Shown one piece after another: positions 8,731 to 17,383 of a DNA stretch of 64,000 bases; positions within the stretch are counted from its first letter, which is position 1, and every line of letters starts with the position of its first letter. The notes under the pieces were generated by a model. It worked only from the letters and a program-made list of their open reading frames with translations. It did not search any database and was not told the origin of the DNA. A program made the position numbers and the translations under genes. Source of the stretch: CAWBUW01 sp963792075 (GTDB lineage Bacteria; Chloroflexota; Anaerolineae; Anaerolineales; UBA4823); the NCBI GenBank assembly GCA_963792075.1, contig CAWBUW010000012.1:1984001-2048000 (forward strand). The letters are read 5' to 3'.

Positions 8731-9873
8731 CTAACTGCTCCACTCCCCAGCCAAACTGGAGATCGGTACGGTCTTGATGTTCTCAGCCAATGAATAGGAT
8801 TTCGATCCTGGGTAAATTACCAAAAGGGTGGATAATTCTAAATCCTGCATCGCCGCCCGCATAGAGGGCGTCAGGCGGGGTGCGTCAACGCGTTTACACT
8901 CCACGCCAATTTTCTTTCCATCTTTAATCATGAGCAAATCCAGTTCAGCCCCGGAATGTGTGCCCCAAAAATACGCCTCATCTGGGGCAGCGGCTTTGAT
9001 CACTTCTTCGATCACGAACCCTTCCCAGGATGCACCGCTGCGCGGATGCAATAGCAGCTCCTGCTCCGTGCGGATCCCCAGAAGAACGTGGAGCAATCCG
9101 GTGTCGCGAATATATACCTTGGGTGATTTCACTTGCCGTTTCCCCAGGTTGGCATGCCATGGTTGAAGCAACCGCACCATATAAAGATCCTGAAGCAAAT
9201 CCACATACCGGCGAGTTGTACTCTCACTGACGTTCAAGGTGCGAGCAGCTTCAGCAGCATTCCAGACTTGCCCGTGATAATGGGCCAGGAGACTCCAGAA
9301 ACGGAACAGGCTGGTGGAAGGAATACTAAACCCGAACTGTGGAATGTCGCGTTCCAAAAATGTGCGCACAAAATCTCTGCGCCATTCCAGGCTGGCCTCT
9401 TCACTGGGCGCAATAAACGAAAGCGGAAATCCACCGCGCCGCCAGAGGATATTTTGCGCCTGCGCGCCCACTTCCTCCAGGCTGAATCCGCTCATGGAAA
9501 GGGTGGAAATGCGCCCGGCGAGGCTCTCGGAGGATTGCCACAAAAGTTCGGGAGAAGCGCTTCCCAAGATCAAAAAACGAGCCGGAAGCGGCGTACGATC
9601 TACCAGAACCCGCAGCACGGGAAAAAGGTCTGGCCGCCGTTGAATTTCATCGATGACCACCAATCCAGACAAATCCTGTAAAGCGGTCATGGGTTGGTCA
9701 AGAAGCGCCAGGCTTAATGGGTCTTCCAGATCAAAGTAATTGACGGAGCTTGGCGAGACAAATTCTCGCGCCAGGGTGGTTTTGCCACACTGACGTGGAC
9801 CCACGAGTGCCACAACCCGATTTGATTCTAGTTTCCGTTGTATTGTTTGTTTCAGATTAGATCGAATAATCAT
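8731..9873 (-). CDS. AAA ATPase with DUF4143 domain
   Basis: 380 residues. Walker A is GPRQCGKTT (about 25-33) and Walker B LVVIDEIQRRPDLF (about 70-83), with a sensor-like LILGSAS. The C-terminal DUF4143 part contains a winged-helix-like segment (NVSESTTRRYVDLL) and a nuclease-like GAELDLLM...GVECK core. This is the common archaeal-type ATPase/DUF4143 family, widespread in genomes with many paralogs. Its cellular role is not established; some members sit near toxin or defence genes. No partner gene is adjacent, so it looks like a solitary copy. Confidence 0.85.
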   Translation of the reverse strand: MIIRSNLKQTIQRKLESNRVVALVGPRQCGKTTLAREFVSPSSVNYFDLEDPLSLALLDQPMTALQDLSGLVVIDEIQRRPDLFPVLRVLVDRTPLPARFLILGSASPELLWQSSESLAGRISTLSMSGFSLEEVGAQAQNILWRRGGFPLSFIAPSEEASLEWRRDFVRTFLERDIPQFGFSIPSTSLFRFWSLLAHYHGQVWNAAEAARTLNVSESTTRRYVDLLQDLYMVRLLQPWHANLGKRQVKSPKVYIRDTGLLHVLLGIRTEQELLLHPRSGASWEGFVIEEVIKAAAPDEAYFWGTHSGAELDLLMIKDGKKIGVECKRVDAPRLTPSMRAAMQDLELSTLLVIYPGSKSYSLAENIKTVPISSLAGEWSS

Positions 9874-9961
9874 GTTCGTATATTACCACGATATTCCATC
9901 TTTTGATAACGGATTTTCGGGGTTGAAAAGCGACCATTGAAAGATTTTGGATGCGAAAGAA

Positions 9962-9989
9962 AAGCGCCTTCCTGAATTGGAAGGCGCTT
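9962..9989 (-). terminator. Terminator of the mevalonate operon
   Basis: Eleven-base arms (AAGCGCCTTCC / GGAAGGCGCTT) around a six-base loop. On the reverse strand this is followed by TTTTCTTTC. It lies 23 bases after the DUF35 stop codon. Confidence 0.75.
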
Positions 9990-10012
9990 CTTTGTCTAAA
10001 GAATTTCGGAAT

Positions 10013-10420
10013 TCACTGCGGACCGGCAAGCACGGGTCTAAATTTATACCCATATACCAGCAGGCCGCGCTCATCGCCATCCGAGCGCAGGCGGCGGGTG
10101 ACCATCTCTACGGGCATACCGATGGCAACCTCTTCCTCACCCAGGTCGGTGAGCTGAGCCGTGATGACAGGGCCTTCTTCCAGCTTGACCAGGGCAACGG
10201 TATAGGGAGCCGTGGTTTCGTAGCCAGCAGGGGCATCATAAACGGTGGTGTAAGAGAAAACCTCGCCCCGCCCGCTGAAAGCGTATTCAGTCTTGGCATC
10301 CTGGCCGCATTCCGGGCAGATGTCGCGCGGGGGAAAAAGCTTGGCATCACAATGCGGGCATACTTCACCGATTAAGGAATAGCGTTGTTTTTTGATCCGC
10401 CAGTGGCGAGGAATTTCCAT
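10013..10420 (-). CDS. DUF35 zinc-ribbon/OB-fold protein
   Basis: 135 residues. A rubredoxin-like zinc ribbon (Cys 21, 24, 35, 38) is followed by an OB-fold domain (FSYTTVYDAPAGYE...). In archaea a DUF35 protein bridges acetoacetyl-CoA thiolase and HMG-CoA synthase, so that the intermediate passes within one complex. DUF35 proteins also partner thiolase-fold aldolases. It is the last gene of the operon with the thiolase-fold protein and HMG-CoA synthase, which supports the same scaffolding role here. AAGGAG lies about 10 bases before the start. Confidence 0.85.
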   Translation of the reverse strand: MEIPRHWRIKKQRYSLIGEVCPHCDAKLFPPRDICPECGQDAKTEYAFSGRGEVFSYTTVYDAPAGYETTAPYTVALVKLEEGPVITAQLTDLGEEEVAIGMPVEMVTRRLRSDGDERGLLVYGYKFRPVLAGPQ

Positions 10421-10507
10421 TAGAATTTTGCTCCTTTTTTCAGTTTATTAACTGATTACGCTGACATTTTAGCCAGCGGGAACTATCAAGAACTATCAGG
10501 TTCTACT

Positions 10508-10550
10508 TTTCATGATGTGGTTCGGGCTCTGCCCGAACTACATCATGAAA
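10508..10550. repeat. Palindrome with TCT/AGA triloop overlapping the thiolase stop
   Basis: Twenty-base arms (TTTCATGATGTGGTTCGGGC, one G-T pair) around TCT. The stop codon of the thiolase-fold gene lies within the right arm. It falls between two genes of the same operon. Confidence 0.75.
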
Positions 10551-11703
10551 TAGAGGCCTCCAGGACATGCGTGACGGCAGTGACCGCCGGGCCAGCGAGC
10601 ACCTGGACCAGGGCGCGCTCGGCATGCTCCACCTGGTTCGGACCGGCACAGCCGCGTAACTGCAAGACCGCTTCCACAACCTGGTAGATGCCGGTAGCGC
10701 CGCCGGGATTGCCCCGTGCTTTCAGCCCGCCAAAGGTGGCGATGGGCAGCAGACCCTGGAGGCCAATCTGGTTCTCCTGGGCAAGCTTCCAACCCTGGCC
10801 ACGTTCGGCAAATCCGGTTGCCTCCAGCGATAGTACGGCATAAATAGAGGAGCTGTCGTTCAGCTCGAACAGATCCACGTCACCGGGGCGAATGCCGGCC
10901 TGTTTACAGGCGCGTTCGGCCGAAAGGCGGGCTGCTGTGAAGGCGAGCGGGTCAGGGCGGTCGTGCAGCGCCAGGCGGTCAGAGGCCATGGCTGAGCCAG
11001 CGATGCGCACTCGCGGGGCGTCCTGGTCGGGCAGAAGCTGGCGGCGGGTCAGGATGAGCGCGGCCGCGCCATCGGCATTAGGGGCGATGTCGAACATGTT
11101 CAATGGATCGCTGACGATGCCGGCTTTGTTGTAGGTATCTACGGAGATTACGCTGCGGAACATGGCGTTCGGGTTGGAGACGCCGTTGGCGTGGGCTGTG
11201 ACCGGAAAACCCGCAAAGACTTCGTGGGGGACCTTGTATTCGTGCATATAGCGGCGCATGAGCAGGGCTGCCTGGGCATTGGGCGTCAGGCCATGCACCG
11301 CTTCATAATCGCTGTCCGTGGCAGTGGTCAAAGCGGCCTCAGTCTCAGGGCCGATCTTGTCCGTGATCTTTTCCACGCCGACCACCAGCGCGACGTCTAC
11401 CAGGCCAGAAGCAACTGCCATGTAGCCCTGGCGCAAAGCCGCGCCACCCGAGGCGCCGCCAGCTTCGATGGTAGCCGCTTCGATGCCGGTGAGGTTGGCA
11501 TAATCCGCAATCAATGCGCCCAGGTGGGCCTGGCTGGAGAGCAGTGGGGCGAGCATGTTCCCTACAAAGAGCACCTGAGGGTACAGGTGGCCCGCATCCT
11601 GCCGGGCGGCTTCAATCGCAGTTAGCGCCAGGTCGCGCAGTGAGATGTCCCAGTGTTCGCCAACTTCGGTTTGGCCAATCCCGGCAATCACAACATCAGA
11701 CAT
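10543..11703 (-). CDS. Thiolase-fold protein lacking catalytic residues
   Basis: 386 residues from the ATG at 11703 (GGAG upstream). It is homologous along its full length to SCP-x/archaeal acetyl-CoA acetyltransferases. The three catalytic positions are changed: the nucleophile Cys in the EA-x-C-ASGG motif is Gly83, the HDAF histidine is Asn282 (ELNDSSS), and the GHP histidine is Asn332 (GNPGGATG). A conventional Claisen reaction is therefore unlikely. Possible roles are a structural subunit of the HMG-CoA synthase complex or an altered activity, as in thiolase-fold aldolases that pair with DUF35. It lies between HMG-CoA synthase and DUF35 in the mevalonate operon. Confidence 0.8.
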   Translation of the reverse strand: MSDVVIAGIGQTEVGEHWDISLRDLALTAIEAARQDAGHLYPQVLFVGNMLAPLLSSQAHLGALIADYANLTGIEAATIEAGGASGGAALRQGYMAVASGLVDVALVVGVEKITDKIGPETEAALTTATDSDYEAVHGLTPNAQAALLMRRYMHEYKVPHEVFAGFPVTAHANGVSNPNAMFRSVISVDTYNKAGIVSDPLNMFDIAPNADGAAALILTRRQLLPDQDAPRVRIAGSAMASDRLALHDRPDPLAFTAARLSAERACKQAGIRPGDVDLFELNDSSSIYAVLSLEATGFAERGQGWKLAQENQIGLQGLLPIATFGGLKARGNPGGATGIYQVVEAVLQLRGCAGPNQVEHAERALVQVLAGPAVTAVTHVLEASIS

Positions 11704-11724
11704 AAGCACTCCTAGTGAAAGGGT

Positions 11725-11764
11725 TTTTGTGAGCTCTCCCCACTTGTGGGGGAAGCTCACAAAA
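11725..11764. repeat. Intergenic hairpin inside the mevalonate operon
   Basis: Eighteen-base arms beginning TTTTGTGAGCT with two mismatches around a CTTG centre. It lies between the HMG-CoA synthase stop and the start of the thiolase-fold gene. It could weaken read-through or stabilise the upstream message. Confidence 0.65.
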
Positions 11765-11768
11765 TAAG

Positions 11769-12857
11769 CTACTTCAGCGCCAATTTGCCGCGCATGCGCA
11801 CGTAAGTGCCGTAATCGATCTCGGTGCGGCGGGCAATGTAATCGGTAGTTTTGGGGGCGCGACTGCGGCGTTCGAGAATGGCGTCCGTCACCAGGATGCC
11901 GAAAGCATCGGAACCCGCGCCCGAGCCGAAGGAAACGACCAGGATGCGGTCGCCGGGCTGGGCGATATCGAGTGTGGCCGTAAGACCGATCATAGCTGCC
12001 CCGGCGTAGGTATTGCCAATGACGGACACGAGCAGTCCGGGAGCGATTTGTTCTTTGCTGAAACCAAGCTGGGCAGCCACGCGTTGGGGGAACTTGGCGT
12101 TGGGTTGGTGGAACACAGCGTATTTGTAATCAGCGGGGGTGGTGTCCGTCATTTCCATCAACGCGGTGGCGGCTTCGGTAATGTGCTTGAAGTAAGCAGG
12201 TTCGCCGGTGAAGCGCTGACCGTGTTCGGGATATCTCTGGTATTCGCGCCGCCAGAAGTCGGGCGTGTCGGTCACATAGGAATAGGAATGCAGGATGGCT
12301 GCCAGCGAATTCTCGGCCGGGCCGATGATATAGGCCGCGCCGCCCGCGCCAGCGGTGTACTCCAGCGCGTCACCGGGGCGGCCTTGGGCGGTATCCATCC
12401 CAATCGCCAGGGCGTAATCGGCCATTTGTGAGCCGACGAAACCCATGGCAGCCACCATCGCCTCGGTGCCGGCCTTGCAGGCGAACTCCCAGTCCGCGGC
12501 CTGGACGTGTGGCACGGCGCCGATCGCCTCGGCGACCAGCGTGGAGGTGGGCTTCACCGCGTAAGGGTGCGATTCAGAGCCGACCCACACTGCGCGCAGG
12601 TCGGAAGGGCTGATCCCCGCACGCGCCAGGGCGTTGCGGGCAGCTTCGATGGACATGGTGACCACATCTTCATCCAGGCCAGGGACAGCTTTTTCTTTGA
12701 TCGGCACACCACCCTCGCCATCGGTCCAGATGCGGGCGACTTCCTTGGCGGGCAGGCGGTAGCGGGGGACATACGCCCCATAACCGACAATACCCACCGG
12801 GCGGGCCGGCACCAGGAGTTTGCTGCTTGAGGTACGGGAGGAGGGTTGTTCGCTCAT
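11769..12857 (-). CDS. Hydroxymethylglutaryl-CoA synthase (archaeal/bacterial FabH-like type)
   Basis: 362 residues. The start at 12857 overlaps the stop of the reductase gene (ATGA). It makes HMG-CoA from acetoacetyl-CoA and acetyl-CoA in the mevalonate route to isoprenoids. The nucleophile lies in EFACKAGTEA, the histidine in VFHQPNAKFPQR and the asparagine in GNTYAGA, so all three catalytic motifs are intact, unlike those of the neighbouring thiolase-fold protein. The length and the VGIVGYGAYVPRYR opening match the archaeal-type enzyme, not the eukaryote/Staphylococcus type. A short Ser-rich N-terminal extension precedes the core. Confidence 0.9.
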   Translation of the reverse strand: MSEQPSSRTSSSKLLVPARPVGIVGYGAYVPRYRLPAKEVARIWTDGEGGVPIKEKAVPGLDEDVVTMSIEAARNALARAGISPSDLRAVWVGSESHPYAVKPTSTLVAEAIGAVPHVQAADWEFACKAGTEAMVAAMGFVGSQMADYALAIGMDTAQGRPGDALEYTAGAGGAAYIIGPAENSLAAILHSYSYVTDTPDFWRREYQRYPEHGQRFTGEPAYFKHITEAATALMEMTDTTPADYKYAVFHQPNAKFPQRVAAQLGFSKEQIAPGLLVSVIGNTYAGAAMIGLTATLDIAQPGDRILVVSFGSGAGSDAFGILVTDAILERRSRAPKTTDYIARRTEIDYGTYVRMRGKLALK

Positions 12858-14149
12858 GAAATTTTCCATTCCTTCAAGATTTCTTCCGCACGGTCTATGC
12901 GGATCGTTTTTTCGAGGATGAGCTGCTCGGCCAGGCGGTCGATCTGGTCCCCCTGTGCGCCGGCAGCAATCGCTACCTGGCGGGCGTGCAGGCTCATATG
13001 GCCACGCTGGATCCCCTCGGTAGCCAGGGCGCGCAGTGCAGCCAGGTTTTGCGCCAGGCCAACTGATACGATGATTTCGGCAAGCTGGGCGGCGCTGGTC
13101 ACGCCCATCAGCTTGAGCGCGGCGCGGGCAGTGGGGTGGACACGCGTGGCGCCGCCAACGATGCCCACGGCCATGGGCATTTCCAGCGCGCCGACCAGGT
13201 TGCCCTGGGCATCTTTGCCCCAGGTGCTGAGCGAAGTGTAGCGCCCAGAACGTGCCGCATAGGCGTGCGCGCCGGCTTCGATGGCGCGCCAATCGTTGCC
13301 GGTAGCAATGACCACGGCATCCACGCCGTTCATAATGCCTTTATTGTGTGTGGCGGCGCGGTAGGGGTCGGCGGTCGCGAAAGCCCAGGCGGCGATGATA
13401 CCATCTCGCACATTTTCGGCACTGAAATCGTCGAAGGCCAGCTCGGAGAGCGGGATGGTGCAGCGGGCGCGTGCCAGGCGGCGGTCAGCCAGGTTGGAGA
13501 GGATGCGCAGGTGGACGCGGCCGCCCGTAAGCGCTTCGATCTGCGGAGCCAGGCGCTCGCAGGCAGTGTTGACCGCATTGGCGCCCATGGCGTCGCGTAC
13601 ATCATAAATCAAATGGATGACAAGGAAAGGGCCGATGGGAGAGTCGGTAATGAGGTGTACTTCCAGGTCACGCGGCCCGCCGCCCAGGCGCTGGAGCACG
13701 GGGTCAATCTCGGCAGCTTCGGCCAGTAAGCGCGGCTTCTGCTCGAGGATTGCCAATCGAGCGGTGTTTGGTTCGGCAACATCCAGGAGCTGCATCTGTC
13801 CGATCATATGCGGTTCTGTGGTATGGGCTATAAAACCGCCGCCAGTGCGGGCCAGGCGGGCCATGAAGGAAGCGCCGGCGACAACCGACGGCTCTTCAAT
13901 GACCATGGGCACCAGCACCGGGCGTCCGTTAATAATAAAATTCAGCCCAAGGCCCAGCGGCAGCGCGTATACGCCAATGGCATTTTCTACCATGTGATTG
14001 GCTTGTTCTGGGTTGAGCCCGGCAGCGCCAGTGAGGGCTGCCCTATCTGCATCAGAAAGATCTGCAGCCTGGAAAAGCAGCGCCTGGCGCTGCTCCAGGC
14101 TCAAATTGTAGAAACCGGGCAGGCGAGAATCGGTAATTTTTTCGTGCAT
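12854..14149 (-). CDS. mvaA: Hydroxymethylglutaryl-CoA reductase, class II-like
   Basis: 431 residues from the ATG at 14149, with AGAGGA seven bases upstream. It reduces HMG-CoA to mevalonate. Visible catalytic elements are Glu in ENAIGVYALPLG, Lys in HNKGIMNGVD with the following Asp, the cofactor-domain GGATRVHPTA, and the C-terminal His in GHMSLHAR. The compact size without a membrane domain and the ENAIG/GHMSLHAR pattern match class II enzymes as in Pseudomonas mevalonii and Gram-positive cocci. It is the first gene of the mevalonate operon. Mevalonate kinase and later steps are not in this window. Confidence 0.92.
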   Translation of the reverse strand: MHEKITDSRLPGFYNLSLEQRQALLFQAADLSDADRAALTGAAGLNPEQANHMVENAIGVYALPLGLGLNFIINGRPVLVPMVIEEPSVVAGASFMARLARTGGGFIAHTTEPHMIGQMQLLDVAEPNTARLAILEQKPRLLAEAAEIDPVLQRLGGGPRDLEVHLITDSPIGPFLVIHLIYDVRDAMGANAVNTACERLAPQIEALTGGRVHLRILSNLADRRLARARCTIPLSELAFDDFSAENVRDGIIAAWAFATADPYRAATHNKGIMNGVDAVVIATGNDWRAIEAGAHAYAARSGRYTSLSTWGKDAQGNLVGALEMPMAVGIVGGATRVHPTARAALKLMGVTSAAQLAEIIVSVGLAQNLAALRALATEGIQRGHMSLHARQVAIAAGAQGDQIDRLAEQLILEKTIRIDRAEEILKEWKIS

Positions 14150-14167
14150 GATGTCCTCTGTGTTCAG

Positions 14168-14176
14168 ATGATACCA
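14168..14176 (-). promoter_or_regulatory. Extended -10 promoter of the mevalonate operon
   Basis: On the reverse strand TGGTATCAT forms an extended -10 element (TATCAT at 14168-14173). Transcription would begin near 14161, leaving a short leader with the AGAGGA site. No clear -35 is needed for this promoter type. Confidence 0.45.
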
Positions 14177-14220
14177 GAAGCCCCTTGCAAAAGCTATCAA
14201 AATATATAATCAGGTCTAAG

Positions 14221-14279
14221 AGGAAGTTGTGGGTATATCACGCTGCGCTTTGCACAGCGTGATATACCCACAACTTCCT
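14221..14279. repeat. 28-bp-arm palindrome with TTT triloop in divergent gap
   Basis: Arms of 28 bases beginning AGGAAGTTGTGGG, with a single mismatch near the tip, close on TTT. It lies between the divergent starts of the HMG-CoA reductase (14149) and the sensor kinase (14371), so it cannot serve as an ordinary terminator for either gene. Confidence 0.85.
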
Positions 14280-14370
14280 GACTCAGGATGAATAAACAAG
14301 GAACCCCTGATTCCCCCATTGCCCCCTAATCTTATATTCAATGGTAAAATTCAGCCATGATGAGGGTTCC

Positions 14371-16059
14371 ATGGCAGTACTGACGCGCGAGCAAATAGAG
14401 GGCCGGCTGATCGCATTGCATCGAGCCAGTCTGGAGCTGGTGGGCAATCTTTCTTTAGAAACCTTATTAGAGCGAATCGTAAACCTGGCACGTGAGCAAG
14501 CCGGAGCGCGTTACGCGGCCCTGGGCGTGCTGGACGAAGACGGTAACCTGGAGAAGTTTATCCCGGTCGGGATGAGCCAGGCAGACGTGAACCGCATGGA
14601 GCACCCCCCGCTGGGGCGCGGCCTGATTGGGGCCATCCAGCGCGAACGACGCACATTGCGCGTGGCAGAAATAGAGAAGGATGCCCGTGCGGTAGGCTTC
14701 CCATTACATCACCCATTCATGCGCTCTTTCCTGGGGGTCCCGATCTTGTTGGGGGAGCGGCTGCTGGGGCAAATTTACCTGACCGAGAAGGAAGACCTTC
14801 CAGAGTTCACCCCGGACGATGAAAGAGTGATCGAAACGCTGGCAGCCTATGCGGCGGTGGCGATTAATAATGCGCACCTCTATGAGGACTCGCTGACCCG
14901 TGACTGTACGCTAACCCAGCGCAATAACGACCTGGCGCTGTTGAATGATATCGCCACCGCACTGGCGAGCACACAGGATTTGGATGAAATCCTGGAGCAG
15001 ACGATCGGAAGGGTGATGCAGTACCTGGGCGTAGAAGTCGGTGAAATCTTCCTGGGCGATGAAGACACGCAGGAGATGACGCTGACTTTGCACCGCGGCG
15101 ATGCCACCGAGGCATTCTGGACGCAGGAATCCTTCATGCCGGGTGAAGGGTTCATCGGGATCGTGGCGGAAACCGGCAAACCCCTGGTGACCACTGCGCC
15201 GCAGTACGATTTCCGTTTTTTACGCCGGGCAGTGGTAGAGGCGGGATTCCGCTGTATCGCCTGCATCCCGCTGGCGGCAGGCGGTAAAGTGGTGGGCGTG
15301 ATGGGCGTAGCCACACGCCGGGAGCGTCACCTGGACCAACGCGAGCTGAACTTGCTCGTTTCGATCGGCGCTCTGGCCGGGATGGCGATTGAGAATGGGC
15401 GGCTGAACCGCCAGGCGCGGCGCTTGGCAGTGTTGGAAGAGCGCGAGCGGATCGGGATGGACTTGCATGATGGAATCATCCAATCCATTTACGCAGTCGG
15501 CCTGGCGTTGGATTTCGCCCGCATGGAAATGAAAGATGATCCTGCAGAGGCGCGTGAAAAGATCCAGCAGGCGATCCAGGGACTCAATTCGACCATCCGG
15601 GATATTCGTTCGTATATCCTGGATCTGCGCCCGCGCCAATTCCGAGGCGAAGATCTGATGGAAGGTCTGAAGCGCCTGGTGGACGAATACCGCGCCAACA
15701 CACTGGCAGAAGTAACGCTGGGCGGGCCGGAAGACGGAAAATTGACCTTGCCTCCGTCACACGCCATGGCGTTGTTCCATATCTGCCAGGAGGCGCTGGC
15801 GAATGTCGCCAAGCACGCGCACGCCCGCCACACCACGGTGCAGGTCTGGACGGCAGCCGAGCGCGTGCTGTTGGAAGTCTCGGATGATGGCCCGGGTTTT
15901 GACCTGCGCAAGATGAGCGTGACGCTGGGGCACGGACTGTCGAATATGCATACGCGGGCGCGCAAGGTAGGCGGGGATGTAGAGATCACCTCGGAAGCCG
16001 GTAGCGGCACTTCGGTGCTGGCCTGGGTGCCCGTGCACAAACAGGATCATGTTCACTAG
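14371..16059 (+). CDS. GAF-GAF sensor histidine kinase, NarL/DesK type
   Basis: 562 residues. The start at 14371 has GAGGG upstream; an earlier in-frame ATG at 14341 has none. Two GAF domains (about 20-165 and 185-345) sense an unknown small ligand or redox state. The HisKA_3 dimerisation helix carries the phospho-accepting His in DLHDGIIQ (about 375), and the ATPase domain has NVAKHAHA, DDGPGFD and GHGLSNM. There are no membrane spans, so it is cytoplasmic. No response regulator is adjacent; its partner must be elsewhere. It overlaps the TrmH gene by 11 bases. Confidence 0.88.
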   Translation: MAVLTREQIEGRLIALHRASLELVGNLSLETLLERIVNLAREQAGARYAALGVLDEDGNLEKFIPVGMSQADVNRMEHPPLGRGLIGAIQRERRTLRVAEIEKDARAVGFPLHHPFMRSFLGVPILLGERLLGQIYLTEKEDLPEFTPDDERVIETLAAYAAVAINNAHLYEDSLTRDCTLTQRNNDLALLNDIATALASTQDLDEILEQTIGRVMQYLGVEVGEIFLGDEDTQEMTLTLHRGDATEAFWTQESFMPGEGFIGIVAETGKPLVTTAPQYDFRFLRRAVVEAGFRCIACIPLAAGGKVVGVMGVATRRERHLDQRELNLLVSIGALAGMAIENGRLNRQARRLAVLEERERIGMDLHDGIIQSIYAVGLALDFARMEMKDDPAEAREKIQQAIQGLNSTIRDIRSYILDLRPRQFRGEDLMEGLKRLVDEYRANTLAEVTLGGPEDGKLTLPPSHAMALFHICQEALANVAKHAHARHTTVQVWTAAERVLLEVSDDGPGFDLRKMSVTLGHGLSNMHTRARKVGGDVEITSEAGSGTSVLAWVPVHKQDHVH

Positions 16060-16840
16060 TCCCAGCAATCCCAAGTTGAAGCTGGTCCGGGCACTGCGCA
16101 CACAGCGCAAGCAGCGCGATGCGACCGGCCTGTGCGTGGTGGAAGGCATCCGCCACGTAGGTGAGGCGCTGCAGGCGGGAGCGCAGGTAGAATACCTGTG
16201 TTATGCGCCGGAACGTTTGGAAAGCGATTTTGCACGCCAGTTGGTGGAAACACAGCATCAGGCCGGGCTGCCTTGTTATGCAGTCGCGGCAGAAGTATTC
16301 GAGACCCTGGCGGACAAAGAAAATCCCCAGGGTTTGCTGGCAGTCGTGCGCCAATCCAGGCAGAGGTTGGCAGACCTGGACACAGAGAATTTCCCCTGGG
16401 GTGTGGCTTTGGTTTCGCCGCAGGACCCGGGCAATATTGGCACGATCCTGCGCACGATCGATGCGGTCGGGGCGAGCGGCATGATCTTGCTGGAAGACAG
16501 CGCCGATCCCTACCATCCCGCGGCGGTACGAGCAAGCATGGGGGCATTGTTTTCTTACCCGGTCGTGCGGGCGCGCTTTAGCGAGTTCTCGGCCTGGGCA
16601 AAAGCCCAGCATTACCATATTTATGGCAGCTCGGCGCACGGCAACCGTGACTATCGCGAGCTGGGAGGCTATTTGAAGCCGCGTATTCTGCTGCTGGGCA
16701 GCGAGCGGCAGGGACTATCGCCCGATCAGGCCGCGGAGTGTGAGACGCTGATCCGCCTGCCCATGCAAGGGCGGGCCAGCTCGCTCAACCTGGCGGTTGC
16801 CGCCGGGGTGATGCTGTATGCCATGCTGGTGGACGACTAG
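16049..16840 (+). CDS. SpoU/TrmH-family RNA 2'-O-methyltransferase
   Basis: 263 residues. An N-terminal substrate-binding domain (SPSNPKLKLVRAL, VEGIRHVGEAL) precedes a SPOUT knot domain with PQDPGNIGTILRT, the GSERQGL loop and the terminal PMQGRASSLNLAVA motif that binds S-adenosylmethionine. It resembles RlmB/TsnR-type enzymes, which methylate a ribose in 23S rRNA or tRNA; the exact target cannot be read from sequence. It is translationally coupled to the preceding kinase by an 11-base overlap, although there is no obvious functional link. Confidence 0.85.
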   Translation: MFTSPSNPKLKLVRALRTQRKQRDATGLCVVEGIRHVGEALQAGAQVEYLCYAPERLESDFARQLVETQHQAGLPCYAVAAEVFETLADKENPQGLLAVVRQSRQRLADLDTENFPWGVALVSPQDPGNIGTILRTIDAVGASGMILLEDSADPYHPAAVRASMGALFSYPVVRARFSEFSAWAKAQHYHIYGSSAHGNRDYRELGGYLKPRILLLGSERQGLSPDQAAECETLIRLPMQGRASSLNLAVAAGVMLYAMLVDD

Positions 16841-17383
16841 CGGGCGGTATTGCCGCCATCCACAACCAGGGCTGTGCCAGTGACAAAACTGGAATCGGCA
16901 CAGGCTAGGAAGAGCACCGCCTGTGCAATTTCACGCGCCTCCGCGACGCGTCCCAGGGGAAGTTCGTCCGACATATGCGCCACGACTTCTTCGACGCCGC
17001 CTGAGCCGCGGAAATACCCTTCCTGAGTCCAGCGCTCTACAAAAGTATCGCCCGGGCAGACAGCATTGACGCGGATCAACTCTCGGGCATGATCGAGAGC
17101 CATGCAGCGAGTCATCTGGATGACTGCACCTTTGGTAGCACAGTAGGCCAGGGCGTTTTGCGCGCCGACTAGGCCCCAATCGGAAGCGTTATTGATGATC
17201 ACACCGCCGCCCTGGCGGCGCATGATCGGGAGTACCAGGCGGCTCATGCGCCAGACTGCGGTCATGTTGATGTTGAGGATTTCAGCCCATTCAGCTTCGC
17301 TCGTCGATTCGGCGGTGCCGCTGAGCACAATCCCGGCGTTGTTGAAAAGGATATCACCACGAAGGCAGGCATAAACAAGATTT
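16837..17383 (-). pseudogene. Short-chain dehydrogenase, truncated at its 5' end
   Basis: The homologous part starts at about 17361 with GDILFNNAG and runs to 16837. It includes the catalytic YCATK and the usual SDR ending (FVTGTALVVDGG). The Rossmann half with TGxxxGIG, about 80 residues, is missing. Upstream of the break lies a palindrome (17384-17421) and then AT-rich DNA that belongs to the MFS promoter. No start codon with a ribosome site restores it; the first in-frame ATG, at 17328, would give 163 residues without a cofactor site. This is a real truncation, not a frameshift. Confidence 0.8.

Noticed and set aside
9133..9681. Forward-strand ORF of 182 codons
   Set aside because: It lies wholly antisense to the DUF4143 ATPase gene, whose motifs are intact, and shows no protein-like pattern.
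8731..9873. Toxin-antitoxin or defence system around the DUF4143 ATPase
   Set aside because: No partner gene is adjacent. Its neighbours are a lipoprotein gene and the mevalonate operon.
12846..14209. Forward-strand ORFs opposite the HMG-CoA reductase
   Set aside because: The reductase frame carries all catalytic motifs; the opposite frames have no domain signal.
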